Source: Shewanella sp. KX20019 (lineage in GTDB: Bacteria > Pseudomonadota > Gammaproteobacteria > Enterobacterales > Shewanellaceae). From it: DNA of 64,000 bases. The stretch is from assembly GCF_016757755.1 (NCBI RefSeq), contig NZ_CP068437.1, forward strand, positions 992,001 to 1,056,000, written 5' to 3'. A program made the position numbers and the translations under genes. The notes below the pieces were generated by a model, which ran no database searches, was not told where the DNA came from, and saw only the letters and a program-made list of their open reading frames with translations. This document shows, in pieces, positions 7,903-16,668 of the stretch (position 1 is the first letter of the stretch; each line of letters begins with the position of its first letter).

Positions 7903-7986
7903 GTGACACCTGTCTTCAGTCTATGTTCGTGGTTCAATACAGAGTTAACCGTATTGCCATCCTAACGCCCTCGGTGATCGTGTCAC
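7903..7986 (-). ncRNA. Candidate guide RNA (seekRNA/bridge RNA) of the insertion sequence
   Basis: In the non-coding end downstream of the transposase, the arms GTGACAC and GTGTCAC close a region of 84 nt. A central hairpin lies inside (CAATAC / GTATTG, 7935-7956). Read as RNA from the minus strand, the 5' internal strand holds GGGCGTTAGG (7970-7961), which equals the 3' core of attC 1 and attC 3 and nearly matches the left flank GGCGTTGG. The 3' internal strand holds AUAGAC, complementary to GTCTAT in the right flank (9284-9289). IS1111/IS110 elements are known to use such RNAs; the extent and pairing given here are inferred by eye. Confidence 0.55.
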
Positions 7987-8026
7987 ATCCGATGCTTGAC
8001 CCACTGTATTAGCTCAAAATCGTTCA

Positions 8027-9181
8027 TCATGCAGGTACTCTCGACAACCGTAGTTTAGGGTTAACATTTGTCAGTACCACTTCTCGTGAAATAGCCCAAA
8101 TATAAGCAATAATTTCTCTGGCTATGGCTGTCACGACTACGTTGTTATGTTTACCTTTGTACGTGAGTTTTTGGTATCGACGACAAAGCCTAAGCTGCGC
8201 TTGCCATGCAATATCAATGATTTCTTTCGGTAAACCTTCTTGTCTTATTTGCATCTCGGTTGAGATCTTAGCGGGGTAGCGATAGGACTGAGCCCCTTCG
8301 ACTAATAGCCGCCTTGCTCGACCATTGCCGCATTTCGTTATCGCACCCACATGCCGCTTTCCACCACTTGAGTGTTCCGATGGAACTAGGCCTACATAAC
8401 TCATTAGTTTTCGGGGATGATCAAAGCGAGTTAAGTCTCCCAACTCAGCAATGACACCTGCAGCAACCAGTAACCTCACTCCACGTAATGCTTGTATGGC
8501 TTTGATGACCGGATAGTAACGCCACTTTTTAACGTGATGCTCAAGTTCATTGTCTAGCCGTTTTAGCCTCGCGATCCGCTCTGAAATGGTTTGTAAGTAT
8601 TCTTGCAAGACAATCTGTTGACTCGGGTGCGGCAATATCAGTTCAGTCAGCCAGCGTAAGTGCTTTAGCGACCAATTAGCAGTGCCTCTGTAGTTAATAT
8701 TGTTTCTTAGCTGAAGCGCTTTAAGCTGGTATTTGGCGTCTTTTAAATCTTTCATCGCGGTCTCACGAGCACGAGATAAATCGCGGATAGCTTCATCTTC
8801 AGGCTCTGGAACATAAATCGCGGTAAGATCTTCCGACTTAAGCAGCTTTGCTAATTTAAGCGCATCACGTTTATCGGTTTTAATTTTCTCACCAGGCTTT
8901 TTGGGAATAAGTGAAGGGGCTATAACATAGCAACAGTGACCTAGGCTGGTAAGCAATCGGTAGATCCAGTAACCGCAGGGTCCTGCCTCATACACAAAGT
9001 GTAAGGTTGCTTCTGGATACTTAGATTGAAACTGCCTAGCCAGTTTAGTGATAGAGGCTTTCGCACTTGAAACTCGTCCAAAATGAACCGCTTGCGCTCC
9101 TCTTTGATCTTCAATATAAGCAACTTCTACAAATTCTTTATGTGTATCAAGGCCAATAAAAAGTATGTTATGTTTATTCAT
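8027..9181 (-). CDS. IS110/IS1111-family transposase
   Basis: This 384-residue recombinase has the two-domain family layout. The N-terminal RuvC-like DEDD domain shows the first Asp in FIGLDTHK (about residue 12), the Glu in VYEAGPCG (about 65) and two further acidic residues in KTDKRDALKLA (about 101-105). The C-terminal Transposase_20 domain (about 225-310) shows RGVRLLVAAGVIAELGD and the conserved serine region YVGLVPSEHSSG. Such enzymes cut and join DNA with a serine of the C-terminal domain while guided by an element-encoded RNA. ATG at 9179-9181 is preceded on its strand by GGAG. The frame appears intact. It runs opposite to the cassette genes. Confidence 0.95.
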   Translation of the reverse strand: MNKHNILFIGLDTHKEFVEVAYIEDQRGAQAVHFGRVSSAKASITKLARQFQSKYPEATLHFVYEAGPCGYWIYRLLTSLGHCCYVIAPSLIPKKPGEKIKTDKRDALKLAKLLKSEDLTAIYVPEPEDEAIRDLSRARETAMKDLKDAKYQLKALQLRNNINYRGTANWSLKHLRWLTELILPHPSQQIVLQEYLQTISERIARLKRLDNELEHHVKKWRYYPVIKAIQALRGVRLLVAAGVIAELGDLTRFDHPRKLMSYVGLVPSEHSSGGKRHVGAITKCGNGRARRLLVEGAQSYRYPAKISTEMQIRQEGLPKEIIDIAWQAQLRLCRRYQKLTYKGKHNNVVVTAIAREIIAYIWAISREVVLTNVNPKLRLSRVPA

Positions 9182-9280
9182 GCTGATCTCCGATTTAGTT
9201 TCTTTAACAAAACTATTATGGCTCTGGCTTTCAGCTAACCCACGATTGATTGGAGATCAGCATCTTTAGTGGGGAGTCAT

Positions 9281-9654
9281 TATGTCTATCCGATTGCAAT
9301 ACTTTCCCTAATGCCAAAAGTCATTTTCAGAGCTTTAGCACTAACTCCCTTCTGTCCAGAAATGAGCTAGACGCTACTCTGAACTCGCTGGCAGACCATC
9401 TGCTGTGGAACGTGCAAGCTTCTGAAAAAGGGATTTTTCAGCAGAGCCTACATGGAGGTATTCACGGCGGCTTGCAAAGGAACATAGTGGATGAGCTGCT
9501 TTCCATTATAAGTAGATGTCTTAGGTAATGGCACTAGATCCCGGCTCAGAAGCCTTGCTGGGATGACTCCCAATTATTCCCAAGTTGTTCTACTAAACTA
9601 GCTCGTTTCTGTCCAAAAATGAGTTTCAATCTTTATTACCCAAAAACACAGAGT
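9281..9654. other. Gene-free stretch beyond the insertion sequence
   Basis: No gene is supported. It contains AGAGCCTACATGGAGGTATTCACGGCGG (split here as AGAGCCTACATGGAGG and TATTCACGGCGG, 9443-9470), which resembles the opening part of the R2 units at 4577 and 24815. A second motif, GATCCCGGCTCAGAAGCC then GGGATGACTCCC (9537-9571), is of a kind common between Shewanella genes. No clear attC remnant follows the element. Confidence 0.5.
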
Positions 9655-9690
9655 ATTAAAAAAGCCAGTTGAATAAACAACTGGCTTAAT
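9655..9690 (-). terminator. Rho-independent terminator of pepA
   Basis: On the minus strand the stem AAGCCAGTTG / CAACTGGCTT (six-base loop) is followed by TTTT. It lies about 70 bases after the pepA stop. Confidence 0.87.
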
Positions 9691-9757
9691 AAAAACCGTC
9701 AACCTATTTTAGGACGAAACAAGTCCTGCAAGGCTGCTGGCTCATCGCTTAAGCAAA

Positions 9758-11266
9758 TTACTCGCCTTGATCAACGCCTGCGCGGTTAATCAAGAACTGA
9801 GTTAGCAAAGGTACTGGACGGCCAGTTGAACCCTTATTCGCGCCACTATTCCAAGCGGTACCGGCAACATCTAAATGTGCCCAGTTATACTTCTTAGCAA
9901 AACGAGATAAGAAGCATGCGGCAGTAATTGAACCTGCAGGACGTCCACCCAAGTTTGTCATATCGGCAAATGGGCTCTCTAAGTGCTCTTGGTACTCATC
10001 CCATAACGGCATGCGCCACGCTCTGTCACCACTTTGCTCACCAGCATTAAGTAGCTCATGCGCTAATGGGTTATGACCAGAAAACAGACCTGACGCGTGC
10101 TTACCAAGTGCGATAACACATGCACCGGTTAAGGTTGCTGTGTCGACGACCAGTTCTGGATCAAATCGCTCGACGTAAGTTAATACATCACATAACACTA
10201 AGCGACCTTCAGCATCGGTATTTAATACTTCAACTGTTTGACCTGACATGGTTGTCAAAATATCACCAGGACGATAAGCATTACTTGAAGGCATGTTTTC
10301 ACAGCCAGCCAGAATACCGATAACGTTGATAGGAAGCTGCATATCACACAAGGCTTTCATTGCACCAATAACACCAGCTGCGCCGCCCATGTCATACTTC
10401 ATCTCATCCATGCCTTCGCCTGGTTTCAATGAAATACCACCGGAGTCGAAGGTTAACCCTTTACCGACCAGTACAATTGGCTTCTGGGTATTATCGACAG
10501 CGCCCTTGTATTCCATGATGGTCATAACGGATTCGTTATCACTACCACGGCCTACAGCTAGGTATGAATTCATTCCTAGCTTTTCCATCTGCTCTTCACC
10601 CACTGTTGTCACCGTTAGGTTTTCAGTGGTTTCTGCTATTTGGCGAGCCTGTGATGCAAGGTAAGCTGGGTTACAGATATTGGGTGGCATGTTTGCTACG
10701 TCGCGGCAAAGATGCATACCAGCTGAGACCGCCATACCATGTTCAATCGCGCGTTCACCTACGGCTAATTCGCGTCGAGTCGGTACGTTGAATACTAATT
10801 TTCGTAAAGGACGACGAGTCTCGCCTTTACGGGTTTTTAATGCGTCAAAGCTATAAAGACTGTTTTGAGTGCTTTCGACAGCTTCACGCACTTTCCAGTA
10901 CGTATCGCGTCCCTTGACGTGCAGTTCAGTGAGAAAGCAAACAGCTTCCATTGAACCCGTTTCGTTCAAGGTATTGATGGTTTTAGTGATAATTTGCTTG
11001 TACTGGCGTTCGTCTAGCTCTCGCTCTTTACCACAACCGACCAAAAGAACACGTTCGCTAAGCACATTGGGCACATGATGTAGTAACAACATCTGGCCAG
11101 GCTTACCCTCTAAATCGCCACGACGAAGTAGATTGCTTATGTAGCCTTCACTAATTTTATCTAACTGTTCGGCGATACCGGACAAGCGTCTTGGCTCGTA
11201 TACCCCTACGACGATACAAGCTGAGCGTTGTTTCTCTGGGCTACCGCTCTTTACGCTAAACTCCAT
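9758..11266 (-). CDS. pepA: Cytosolic leucyl aminopeptidase PepA (M17)
   Basis: PepA removes N-terminal residues from peptides and, in enterobacteria, doubles as a DNA-binding protein in Xer recombination and transcription. The 502 residues match the hexameric M17 family. The M17 signature NTDAEGRL lies at 349-356. The two-metal ligands fit K269 (VGKGLTFD), D274, D292, D351 and E353. The N-terminal domain (1-160) is the less conserved DNA-binding/regulatory part. The start MEFSVKSG is the usual one. The gene is divergent from lptF across a 223-bp gap, the same arrangement as pepA and lptF in E. coli, so both promoters lie in that gap. Confidence 0.96.
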   Translation of the reverse strand: MEFSVKSGSPEKQRSACIVVGVYEPRRLSGIAEQLDKISEGYISNLLRRGDLEGKPGQMLLLHHVPNVLSERVLLVGCGKERELDERQYKQIITKTINTLNETGSMEAVCFLTELHVKGRDTYWKVREAVESTQNSLYSFDALKTRKGETRRPLRKLVFNVPTRRELAVGERAIEHGMAVSAGMHLCRDVANMPPNICNPAYLASQARQIAETTENLTVTTVGEEQMEKLGMNSYLAVGRGSDNESVMTIMEYKGAVDNTQKPIVLVGKGLTFDSGGISLKPGEGMDEMKYDMGGAAGVIGAMKALCDMQLPINVIGILAGCENMPSSNAYRPGDILTTMSGQTVEVLNTDAEGRLVLCDVLTYVERFDPELVVDTATLTGACVIALGKHASGLFSGHNPLAHELLNAGEQSGDRAWRMPLWDEYQEHLESPFADMTNLGGRPAGSITAACFLSRFAKKYNWAHLDVAGTAWNSGANKGSTGRPVPLLTQFLINRAGVDQGE

Positions 11267-11489
11267 GTGCTCTCCTAGATTCTTAAAGACAAATTTTATT
11301 ATTTATTAGATAATGTCTGCTTGTGCCCAAAAAGGGCCTTAACATGGCGCACCCTAAATAGTTTTTTTCAGGTGTTTTCTCTAGTCATGTTATGTGATTG
11401 TTGGTTACAAAACTACTAAAAGTAGAAAGTTTACATGAAAGTTGTATTGATACCAGCATAATTCAAAGTTTAGAGACTGGATCCTCCCT

Positions 11490-12605
11490 GTGATTGTATT
11501 TAGATATCTGATTCGAGAAGTTTTAAAGGCGCAAATAGCAGTACTTTTGGTGCTGTTAGCTATTTTTATTAGCCAACATTTCGTGCGAGTACTCGCTGAC
11601 GCCTCTGATGGCGAGTTTCCTGCTTCCCTAGTAATGACATTGCTAGGGCTCAATATGCCGTTCCTCATCGTTTTAGTGCTTCCTCTGAGTCTATTTTTGG
11701 GGATTTTGCTGGCTCATGGACGCATGTATTCAGAAAACGAGATGGTTATTTTGCATGGTGTTGGCATTAGTGAGTGGTATATCACACGTGTCACCCTACT
11801 GCTTGCAGTGACAAATATGATCTTCACTGGTTTCTTGTCGATATATGTCACTCCTTGGGCTGAAGAGCGGCAAAACCAGGTACTAGAGCACGCCCAGTCT
11901 GAAGCGGGTCTTGCAGCATTAACCCAAGGTCGTTTCCAAACCAGCCCTAATGGTCGCGCGGTATTATTTGTCGAGCGCATCGGTCGAGACAATAAGCTCG
12001 ATAAGGTGTTTGTAGCACAGCTGCCGGACCCCGAGGATGAATCAGGCTTAGCCAACGTGGTGGTTGCACGTTCGGGGAAAGTGGTTGAAGACGCAACAGG
12101 TGGACAAAGATTACAGTTAGAAGATGGCGTGCAATACCAAGGAAGTCCTAAACGTGTTGACTACCAAGTGGTTGAGTTTGGTGGTTATCAGATGCAGATT
12201 AAAGAGCAGGAGGGCGGCGAGCGCAGACGTAAGTTGTCGGCTATGCCTATTGGTCAATTAATGGATATTGATTCGCCTGAAGCAACGGCTGAATTTCATT
12301 GGCGTTTAGCAATACCTTTAGCGATCCCATTGATGACTCTGATTGCAGTACCTATGGCGCGAGTAAATAACCGCCAAGGTAAATTTGCCAAGATGTTTCC
12401 CGCCATTTTACTCTATTTGGGCTATTTCGGCCTAATGGTTGCTGGCCGTAAGTCATTAGAAGACGGGGTGATCCCTGAATTCTTAGGGATGTGGTGGATC
12501 CATGCCTCGGCGCTGGCCATTGGCATGCTTTTGCTTGGAAAAGAGCGGCCCACAGGGGCTAAATTGTCTGGTGTGTTTAAACGCAAAAAGGTGTCAAACA
12601 CATGA
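11490..12605 (+). CDS. lptF: LPS export ABC transporter permease LptF
   Basis: LptF is one of the two inner-membrane permease subunits of LptB2FG, which extracts lipopolysaccharide from the inner membrane and passes it to LptC. The 371-residue protein shows the family topology: three N-terminal membrane segments (about 10-120), a periplasmic jellyroll (about 125-270, including GRFQTSPNGRAVLFVE), and three C-terminal segments (about 275-355). GTG 11490 is the start that gives the canonical MIVFRYLIREV N-terminus. Its stop overlaps the lptG start by four bases (ATGA), so translation is coupled. Confidence 0.95.
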   Translation: MIVFRYLIREVLKAQIAVLLVLLAIFISQHFVRVLADASDGEFPASLVMTLLGLNMPFLIVLVLPLSLFLGILLAHGRMYSENEMVILHGVGISEWYITRVTLLLAVTNMIFTGFLSIYVTPWAEERQNQVLEHAQSEAGLAALTQGRFQTSPNGRAVLFVERIGRDNKLDKVFVAQLPDPEDESGLANVVVARSGKVVEDATGGQRLQLEDGVQYQGSPKRVDYQVVEFGGYQMQIKEQEGGERRRKLSAMPIGQLMDIDSPEATAEFHWRLAIPLAIPLMTLIAVPMARVNNRQGKFAKMFPAILLYLGYFGLMVAGRKSLEDGVIPEFLGMWWIHASALAIGMLLLGKERPTGAKLSGVFKRKKVSNT

Positions 12606-13660
12606 GGATCCTAGATCTCTATATCGCTAAAGTACTCATTAGTAGCTCTTCATTATCGTTGCTGATTTTGACTGGGCTCTCTGGCATTATTAAGTGGGTT
12701 GATCAGCTTCGACTCGTTGGCCGCGGTACCTATAGCATGATAGATGCGGGTATCTATGTACTGTTTTTGATCCCCCGCGACATCGAAATGTTTTTCCCTA
12801 TGGCCGTGCTGCTAGGGGCATTGATCGGGATGGGGATGCTGGCATCAAACTCTGAATTGGTGGTCATGCAGTCATCTGGTTTGTCACGCTTGCAGATTGC
12901 CATGTCTGCCATGAAAACTGCTATTCCGTTGATGATTTTGGTGATGTTGCTGTCAGAATTTGTGGCGCCTGTAGCTGAGCGACGGGCGAAAGAAATTCAA
13001 CGTACCGAGTTATCTGGCGGTAGTATAATCGAATCTAGCCGAGGCATTTGGGCTAAAGATGGTGACCTATTCGTTAATATTGGCGGTGTTATCGATACCA
13101 ATCATTTACGTGATATTACCCTTTACGAATTTGCTGATACGACCAACCTGACCAGTACTGTACACGCCGAAACTGCGGAGTATAAAGATGAATATTGGCA
13201 GCTCTACCAGGTAAGACGAACATCGTTAAAGAACGATCAAGTGGTACTAACCAACCTTGCTGAAGATAAGTGGATCTCGTCGCTGACTCCGGAAAAGTTA
13301 AGCGTGGTGTCTGTTAAACCTGAGTCGTTATCAATTCAAGGTTTGGTGGACTATTTAGATTATCTAAAGAATAACAATCAAGCAGCTGCACGTTATGAAC
13401 TGGCGTTATGGCGCAAGTTGATGCAGCCAGTAACGATAGCGGTGATGATGTTAGTGGCACTGTCTTTTGTCTTTGGTCCGTTAAGAACGGTGACCATGGG
13501 CGCAAGGGTATTACTAGGGGTTGTTGCTGGTTTTAGTTTCTATATTTGCAGCGAGGTATTTGGGCCGTTAAGCATTGTTTATGGCTTGCCTGCATTCATT
13601 AGCGCGGGTATGCCTGCGGTGATCTTTAGCGCCGGCGCCCTGTATTATATCCGCAAATAA
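12602..13660 (+). CDS. lptG: LPS export ABC transporter permease LptG
   Basis: LptG pairs with LptF and the ATPase LptB to drive lipopolysaccharide toward LptCA. The 352-residue protein has the same six-helix plus periplasmic jellyroll layout: helices about 8-30, 55-80 and 95-120, a periplasmic domain about 125-265, and helices about 270-350. Recognisable family segments are LDLYIAKVL at the start and FGPLR near 290. The start codon overlaps the lptF stop, and a bidirectional terminator follows. The lptB partner is not in this window, which is normal. Confidence 0.95.
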   Translation: MRILDLYIAKVLISSSSLSLLILTGLSGIIKWVDQLRLVGRGTYSMIDAGIYVLFLIPRDIEMFFPMAVLLGALIGMGMLASNSELVVMQSSGLSRLQIAMSAMKTAIPLMILVMLLSEFVAPVAERRAKEIQRTELSGGSIIESSRGIWAKDGDLFVNIGGVIDTNHLRDITLYEFADTTNLTSTVHAETAEYKDEYWQLYQVRRTSLKNDQVVLTNLAEDKWISSLTPEKLSVVSVKPESLSIQGLVDYLDYLKNNNQAAARYELALWRKLMQPVTIAVMMLVALSFVFGPLRTVTMGARVLLGVVAGFSFYICSEVFGPLSIVYGLPAFISAGMPAVIFSAGALYYIRK

Positions 13661-13711
13661 CGAAGTTAAACTTATTATGCTTTACTGATTGAACTGGTAA
13701 TGAAAAAGCAA

Positions 13712-13763
13712 TAAAAAAAGCCAATATAGCCTCTTTGATAAGCGCTATTATTGGCTTTTTTTG
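13712..13763. terminator. Bidirectional terminator between lptG and the RDD gene
   Basis: AAAAAAAGCCAATA pairs with TATTGGCTTTTTTT around a roughly 20-base loop region. A and T runs on both sides let it serve the convergent genes on either strand. Confidence 0.87.
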
Positions 13764-13788
13764 TTACTAGCAATTGGGTTTACTAGCC

Positions 13789-14313
13789 TTACACGCCTCG
13801 CCAGTTACGCATCTGGTTGGCTTCTTTCGATAGTTCAACCACTTCTGAACGTGTCATCATATCTTGTAGCGCGAGTTTATCGCCATTAATCAAGATCCAT
13901 AAATTGCCAATGCCCAATAATGACCAAACGAGTCTAGCTGCGGCGGTAATCATGCTGAGATTTTGGCCATTAGGGTGTTGGATCTTAAGTCTCCATGCGC
14001 GCATACCGAGTGTTTGACCACCATAGCTCCAGAAGCTGATGTAGAACAAACCGACACACAGTGCGATCCAGAATTGATAGAGCCCTTTATACAAGGCATT
14101 GCTGTTTAGAAGTTCTGACACATGTTCTTGTCCTGCCATATCAATGAGACCGGTAGACACTAGTGCAGTGAAAACACCAAAACCTAAGGCTCCAGCTACC
14201 ATGTAGACCGCTACAGCAAGGAGTAAATCGTAAGTTATTGCGCCGCAGCGCTTAACGAATCCCGCTCTTGGAAAGTTGGCGTGATCGCTATTGGGCATAG
14301 AAGTCGCTGTCAT
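13789..14313 (-). CDS. RDD-family inner membrane protein
   Basis: This 174-residue protein has four likely membrane segments (about 27-50, 73-98, 105-120 and a shorter one near 125-145). The RDD pattern appears at the start of the first helix (RAGFVKRCGAITYDLLLAVAVY: an Arg then an Asp in the membrane) and later as TLGMRAWRLKI, which is characteristic of the family. RDD proteins are small membrane proteins; a few have been linked to ion transport, but the substrate here is unknown. It is convergent with lptG and sits upstream of a DUF2960 gene on the same strand with a 44-bp gap, possibly co-transcribed. Confidence 0.85.
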   Translation of the reverse strand: MTATSMPNSDHANFPRAGFVKRCGAITYDLLLAVAVYMVAGALGFGVFTALVSTGLIDMAGQEHVSELLNSNALYKGLYQFWIALCVGLFYISFWSYGGQTLGMRAWRLKIQHPNGQNLSMITAAARLVWSLLGIGNLWILINGDKLALQDMMTRSEVVELSKEANQMRNWRGV

Positions 14314-14357
14314 TTATATCACTTTATAGGTTGCTATCAGAAAAAGTATCCATCAGT

Positions 14358-14612
14358 TTAACGCGCTTTTGGATCATCTTTAATGTAATAGATATCGCTA
14401 AAACCAAATCTGGCAAACTCTTTGTTGCGAAAATCTCTCACCGCAGATGAGCCTTTTGATGTCATCTCAATTTGCTGTTCCATCATAAGGTATCGCGTTA
14501 AATCAACCCCTTCTTCAGCCGCTACCGCTTCGTATATGTCGTGAAATTTGTCATAGGCAAAGTTTATCTCTTTCGCTTTACCCTTGAACTTATAGGTGAT
14601 TCTTGTTGCCAT
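14358..14612 (-). CDS. DUF2960-type small conserved protein
   Basis: This 84-residue soluble protein has the N-terminus MATRITYKFKGKAKEINFAYDK and a C-terminus ending FSDIYYIKDDPKAR. I recognise it as the small uncharacterised family (DUF2960) found in Shewanella and Vibrio; the function is unknown. It has no signal peptide or membrane segment and has alternating charged residues. The gene lies between the GNAT gene and the RDD gene on the same strand. ATG 14612 is preceded on its strand by AGAGAAGAT. The family name is from memory; what can be said directly is that it is a compact intact reading frame in a conserved setting. Confidence 0.75.
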   Translation of the reverse strand: MATRITYKFKGKAKEINFAYDKFHDIYEAVAAEEGVDLTRYLMMEQQIEMTSKGSSAVRDFRNKEFARFGFSDIYYIKDDPKAR

Positions 14613-14657
14613 GATTATCTTCTCTATTGAAATTGGCTATATGATAACAAATCTAGG

Positions 14658-15137
14658 CTACAAGGTATAAATCATATAACAGGCGTCGCTTGGATAGCCG
14701 CTGAGATCTTTATCGATAGCGTGTGTGATGAAGCCTTGCTGTTGCCAGTAACTATCAGCCCCCAATACGGCTACGAGACTGATAGTGGCATAACCATGTT
14801 GTTGGGCAAACAGTTTTAACTTACTCAATACTAGGCGTCCAGCCCCTTTACCTTGTGCCTTAGCTGACAGCGCTATATCGTGTAGATACAGGGTGTTGGC
14901 CGCTTTGACTGCACCCACTTGCTGATCCAACGAAGGTGGGCTGTTGGCTATCCAAGGGTGCGCCAAGCAATAACCCACGACTTGATTGTTAAACTCAAGA
15001 CCGAAACAAGATTGTGGTGACACTAGCCATTTGCTTTGCAAAACCGCTAACGATTCAGGCTCGATTTGAGGGTAACACTCCAGTTGGATCTCAAGGATGA
15101 TTGGCCAATCAGCGATTTCTATACTGCGTAATTTCAT
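14658..15137 (-). CDS. GNAT-family N-acetyltransferase
   Basis: This 159-residue single-domain acetyltransferase has the acetyl-CoA pyrophosphate-binding loop AQGKGAGRLVLSKL at about 93-106 (consensus Q/RxxGxG/A) after the strand LYLHDIALS. The C-terminal half holds DSYWQQQGF, the usual motif-B region. It probably transfers an acetyl group from acetyl-CoA to a small molecule or peptide amine in the cytoplasm; the substrate cannot be read from sequence. It is on the same strand as, and 43 bp downstream of, the M32 carboxypeptidase gene, which may share its transcript. Confidence 0.88.
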   Translation of the reverse strand: MKLRSIEIADWPIILEIQLECYPQIEPESLAVLQSKWLVSPQSCFGLEFNNQVVGYCLAHPWIANSPPSLDQQVGAVKAANTLYLHDIALSAKAQGKGAGRLVLSKLKLFAQQHGYATISLVAVLGADSYWQQQGFITHAIDKDLSGYPSDACYMIYTL

Positions 15138-15180
15138 TCTAGCCTCTTATTTTCACCAAAATAGTGGATTCTGAATACCA

Positions 15181-16668
15181 CTATGCACTGAATCGTTGAA
15201 TTAAATGTTGCTTAAAGTGCGCTGGATTGAGTGTTTCACCCGTCGCTTGAAGTGCGAGTTCGTCGGTTGTGAGTAAACTGCCCTTTGACCAAATATTGTC
15301 ATTGAGCCAACCCATGACAGATGAAAGCTCTCCGTTGGCTATTAGAGTTTCAACTGAGCCCAACTGCTGCTCCATTGCCACTCTAAACTGCGCAGCGTAC
15401 ATCGCACCTAGCGTATAACTGGGGAAATACCCCATCTCGCCAACCGCCCAATGAATGTCCTGCATGCAACCATTCTTATAATCACCGTCGGTGTTGATCC
15501 CTAACAGCGATTGCATCTGTGCGGACCAAAAATCTGGCAGGTCACTAACGGCAAGCTGGTTACTGACTAAGGCCTTTTCAGCTTCAAATCGCAGTAAGAT
15601 ATGGCAAGGGTAGGTCACTTCATCTGCATCCACTCTGATGTTACCCGGAGTTACCCGAGAATAGATGTTGAGTAGCTGATCGTGACTGAGATTACAATCT
15701 AGTCGTTGCTTTAACTTAGGTTGCAGTAGCGCTAAAAATGCACTGCCCCGCCCGAGTTGCATCTCACAGAATAGGCTCTGGCTTTCATGAATCGCCATAG
15801 AACGCGCAAGCCCAGCGGGTTGTCCGCGCCAGTCAAGAGGCAGGCCCTGCTCGTATTTTGCATGTCCTGTTTCATGTACTACGCCCATTAATCCACTGGT
15901 AAAATCAGCTTCATCGTAACGTGTTGTCAGGCGAACATCGCTGGCAACACCACCGCAAAATGGGTGGCTGCTGGTGTCTAGTCTGCCGTGGTTAAAATCA
16001 AACCCAAGCAGTGTCATTACATCTCGACTAAATAGCGCTTGTGCATCACTCGCTGCATGGGGAATAGCATAACGAGCTTGGTGTTTCTGCTTGTCTTGCA
16101 CCTGTTCAATTAGCCCTGGAAGCCAGCTTTTCAGACCACCAAATATTTGCTCTAGTCTGCCAGAGGTCATACCCGGTTCAAACTTATCTAACAGCGCATC
16201 ATAGGGGGAGATATTCAGAGCCGCTGCGCGGATATCTGCTTCCTCTTTTGCTAGCGCTAACACACTTTCAAGATTGGGCTTAAAGCCTTGCCAGTCGTTT
16301 TGATTACGCTGCTCTCGCCAAGCTTGCTCACAGCGGTAAGCGGCTTTTGTTTTCGCTTCGACTAGGCTGCCCGGGACAATATTGGCTTGCTGGTACTGGT
16401 AACGGATCTCTCTTAGGTTGGCTTTTTGCTGCCAATTAAGCTCTTCTAATTCGGCTTCTGCAATGGTAGGCGCTAGCATGGTTGCCGTTTTTAGTGAATG
16501 GATATGCTTGGCAAGTTCTGCCATCGCGGCGCCTCTTACTTCCCCGCCACCGACAGGCATCATCGCTGCTTGATCCCAATCACCAAGGGCACCTAAATGC
16601 TCGAAATGACTAATGCTTTGGAAGTGTTCACAAAGACGTGCATAGTTCTTATTTGCAGGTTGATTCAT
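15181..16668 (-). CDS. M32-family metallocarboxypeptidase
   Basis: This is a carboxypeptidase Taq-type zinc enzyme that removes C-terminal residues from peptides in the cytoplasm. The 495 residues match the family. The zinc motif HETGH (HExxH class) lies at 265-269 in MGVVHETGHAKYEQGLP. The family motifs HPFCGG (about 235-240) and ITPGN-like VTPGNIRVDADEVTYP (about 335-350) are also present, as is the GYFPSYTLG block near the C-terminus. ATG 16668 is the only reasonable start. A divergent promoter region of about 370 bp separates it from the yqiJK pair. Confidence 0.93.
   Translation of the reverse strand: MNQPANKNYARLCEHFQSISHFEHLGALGDWDQAAMMPVGGGEVRGAAMAELAKHIHSLKTATMLAPTIAEAELEELNWQQKANLREIRYQYQQANIVPGSLVEAKTKAAYRCEQAWREQRNQNDWQGFKPNLESVLALAKEEADIRAAALNISPYDALLDKFEPGMTSGRLEQIFGGLKSWLPGLIEQVQDKQKHQARYAIPHAASDAQALFSRDVMTLLGFDFNHGRLDTSSHPFCGGVASDVRLTTRYDEADFTSGLMGVVHETGHAKYEQGLPLDWRGQPAGLARSMAIHESQSLFCEMQLGRGSAFLALLQPKLKQRLDCNLSHDQLLNIYSRVTPGNIRVDADEVTYPCHILLRFEAEKALVSNQLAVSDLPDFWSAQMQSLLGINTDGDYKNGCMQDIHWAVGEMGYFPSYTLGAMYAAQFRVAMEQQLGSVETLIANGELSSVMGWLNDNIWSKGSLLTTDELALQATGETLNPAHFKQHLIQRFSA

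Larger units (their letters stand above)
7717..9280 (-). mobile_element. IS110/IS1111-family insertion sequence next to attC 4
   Basis: The element is bounded by the 12-base inverted repeat ATGACTCCCCAC (7717-7728) / GTGGGGAGTCAT (9269-9280), which in this family is usually subterminal. It has one transposase gene on the minus strand, a short upstream end (about 90 bp) and a long non-coding downstream end (about 300 bp), which is the IS1111-group layout. No target duplication is evident, as is normal for the family. A second inverted repeat (GCTGATCTCC 9182-9191 / GGAGATCAGC 9252-9261) lies just upstream of the transposase, one arm being its ribosome binding site. True ends may lie a few bases outside the repeats. 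Members of the IS1111-attC group are known to insert into attC sites. Confidence 0.85.

Noticed and set aside
7717..9280. Target-site duplication at the insertion sequence
   Set aside because: The flanks GGCGTTGG and TATGTCTATC share no convincing direct repeat. The family normally makes none or only a very short one.
9250..9528. Ninety-residue frame right of the insertion sequence
   Set aside because: It begins inside the insertion sequence and continues through a dispersed intergenic motif. There is no family resemblance.
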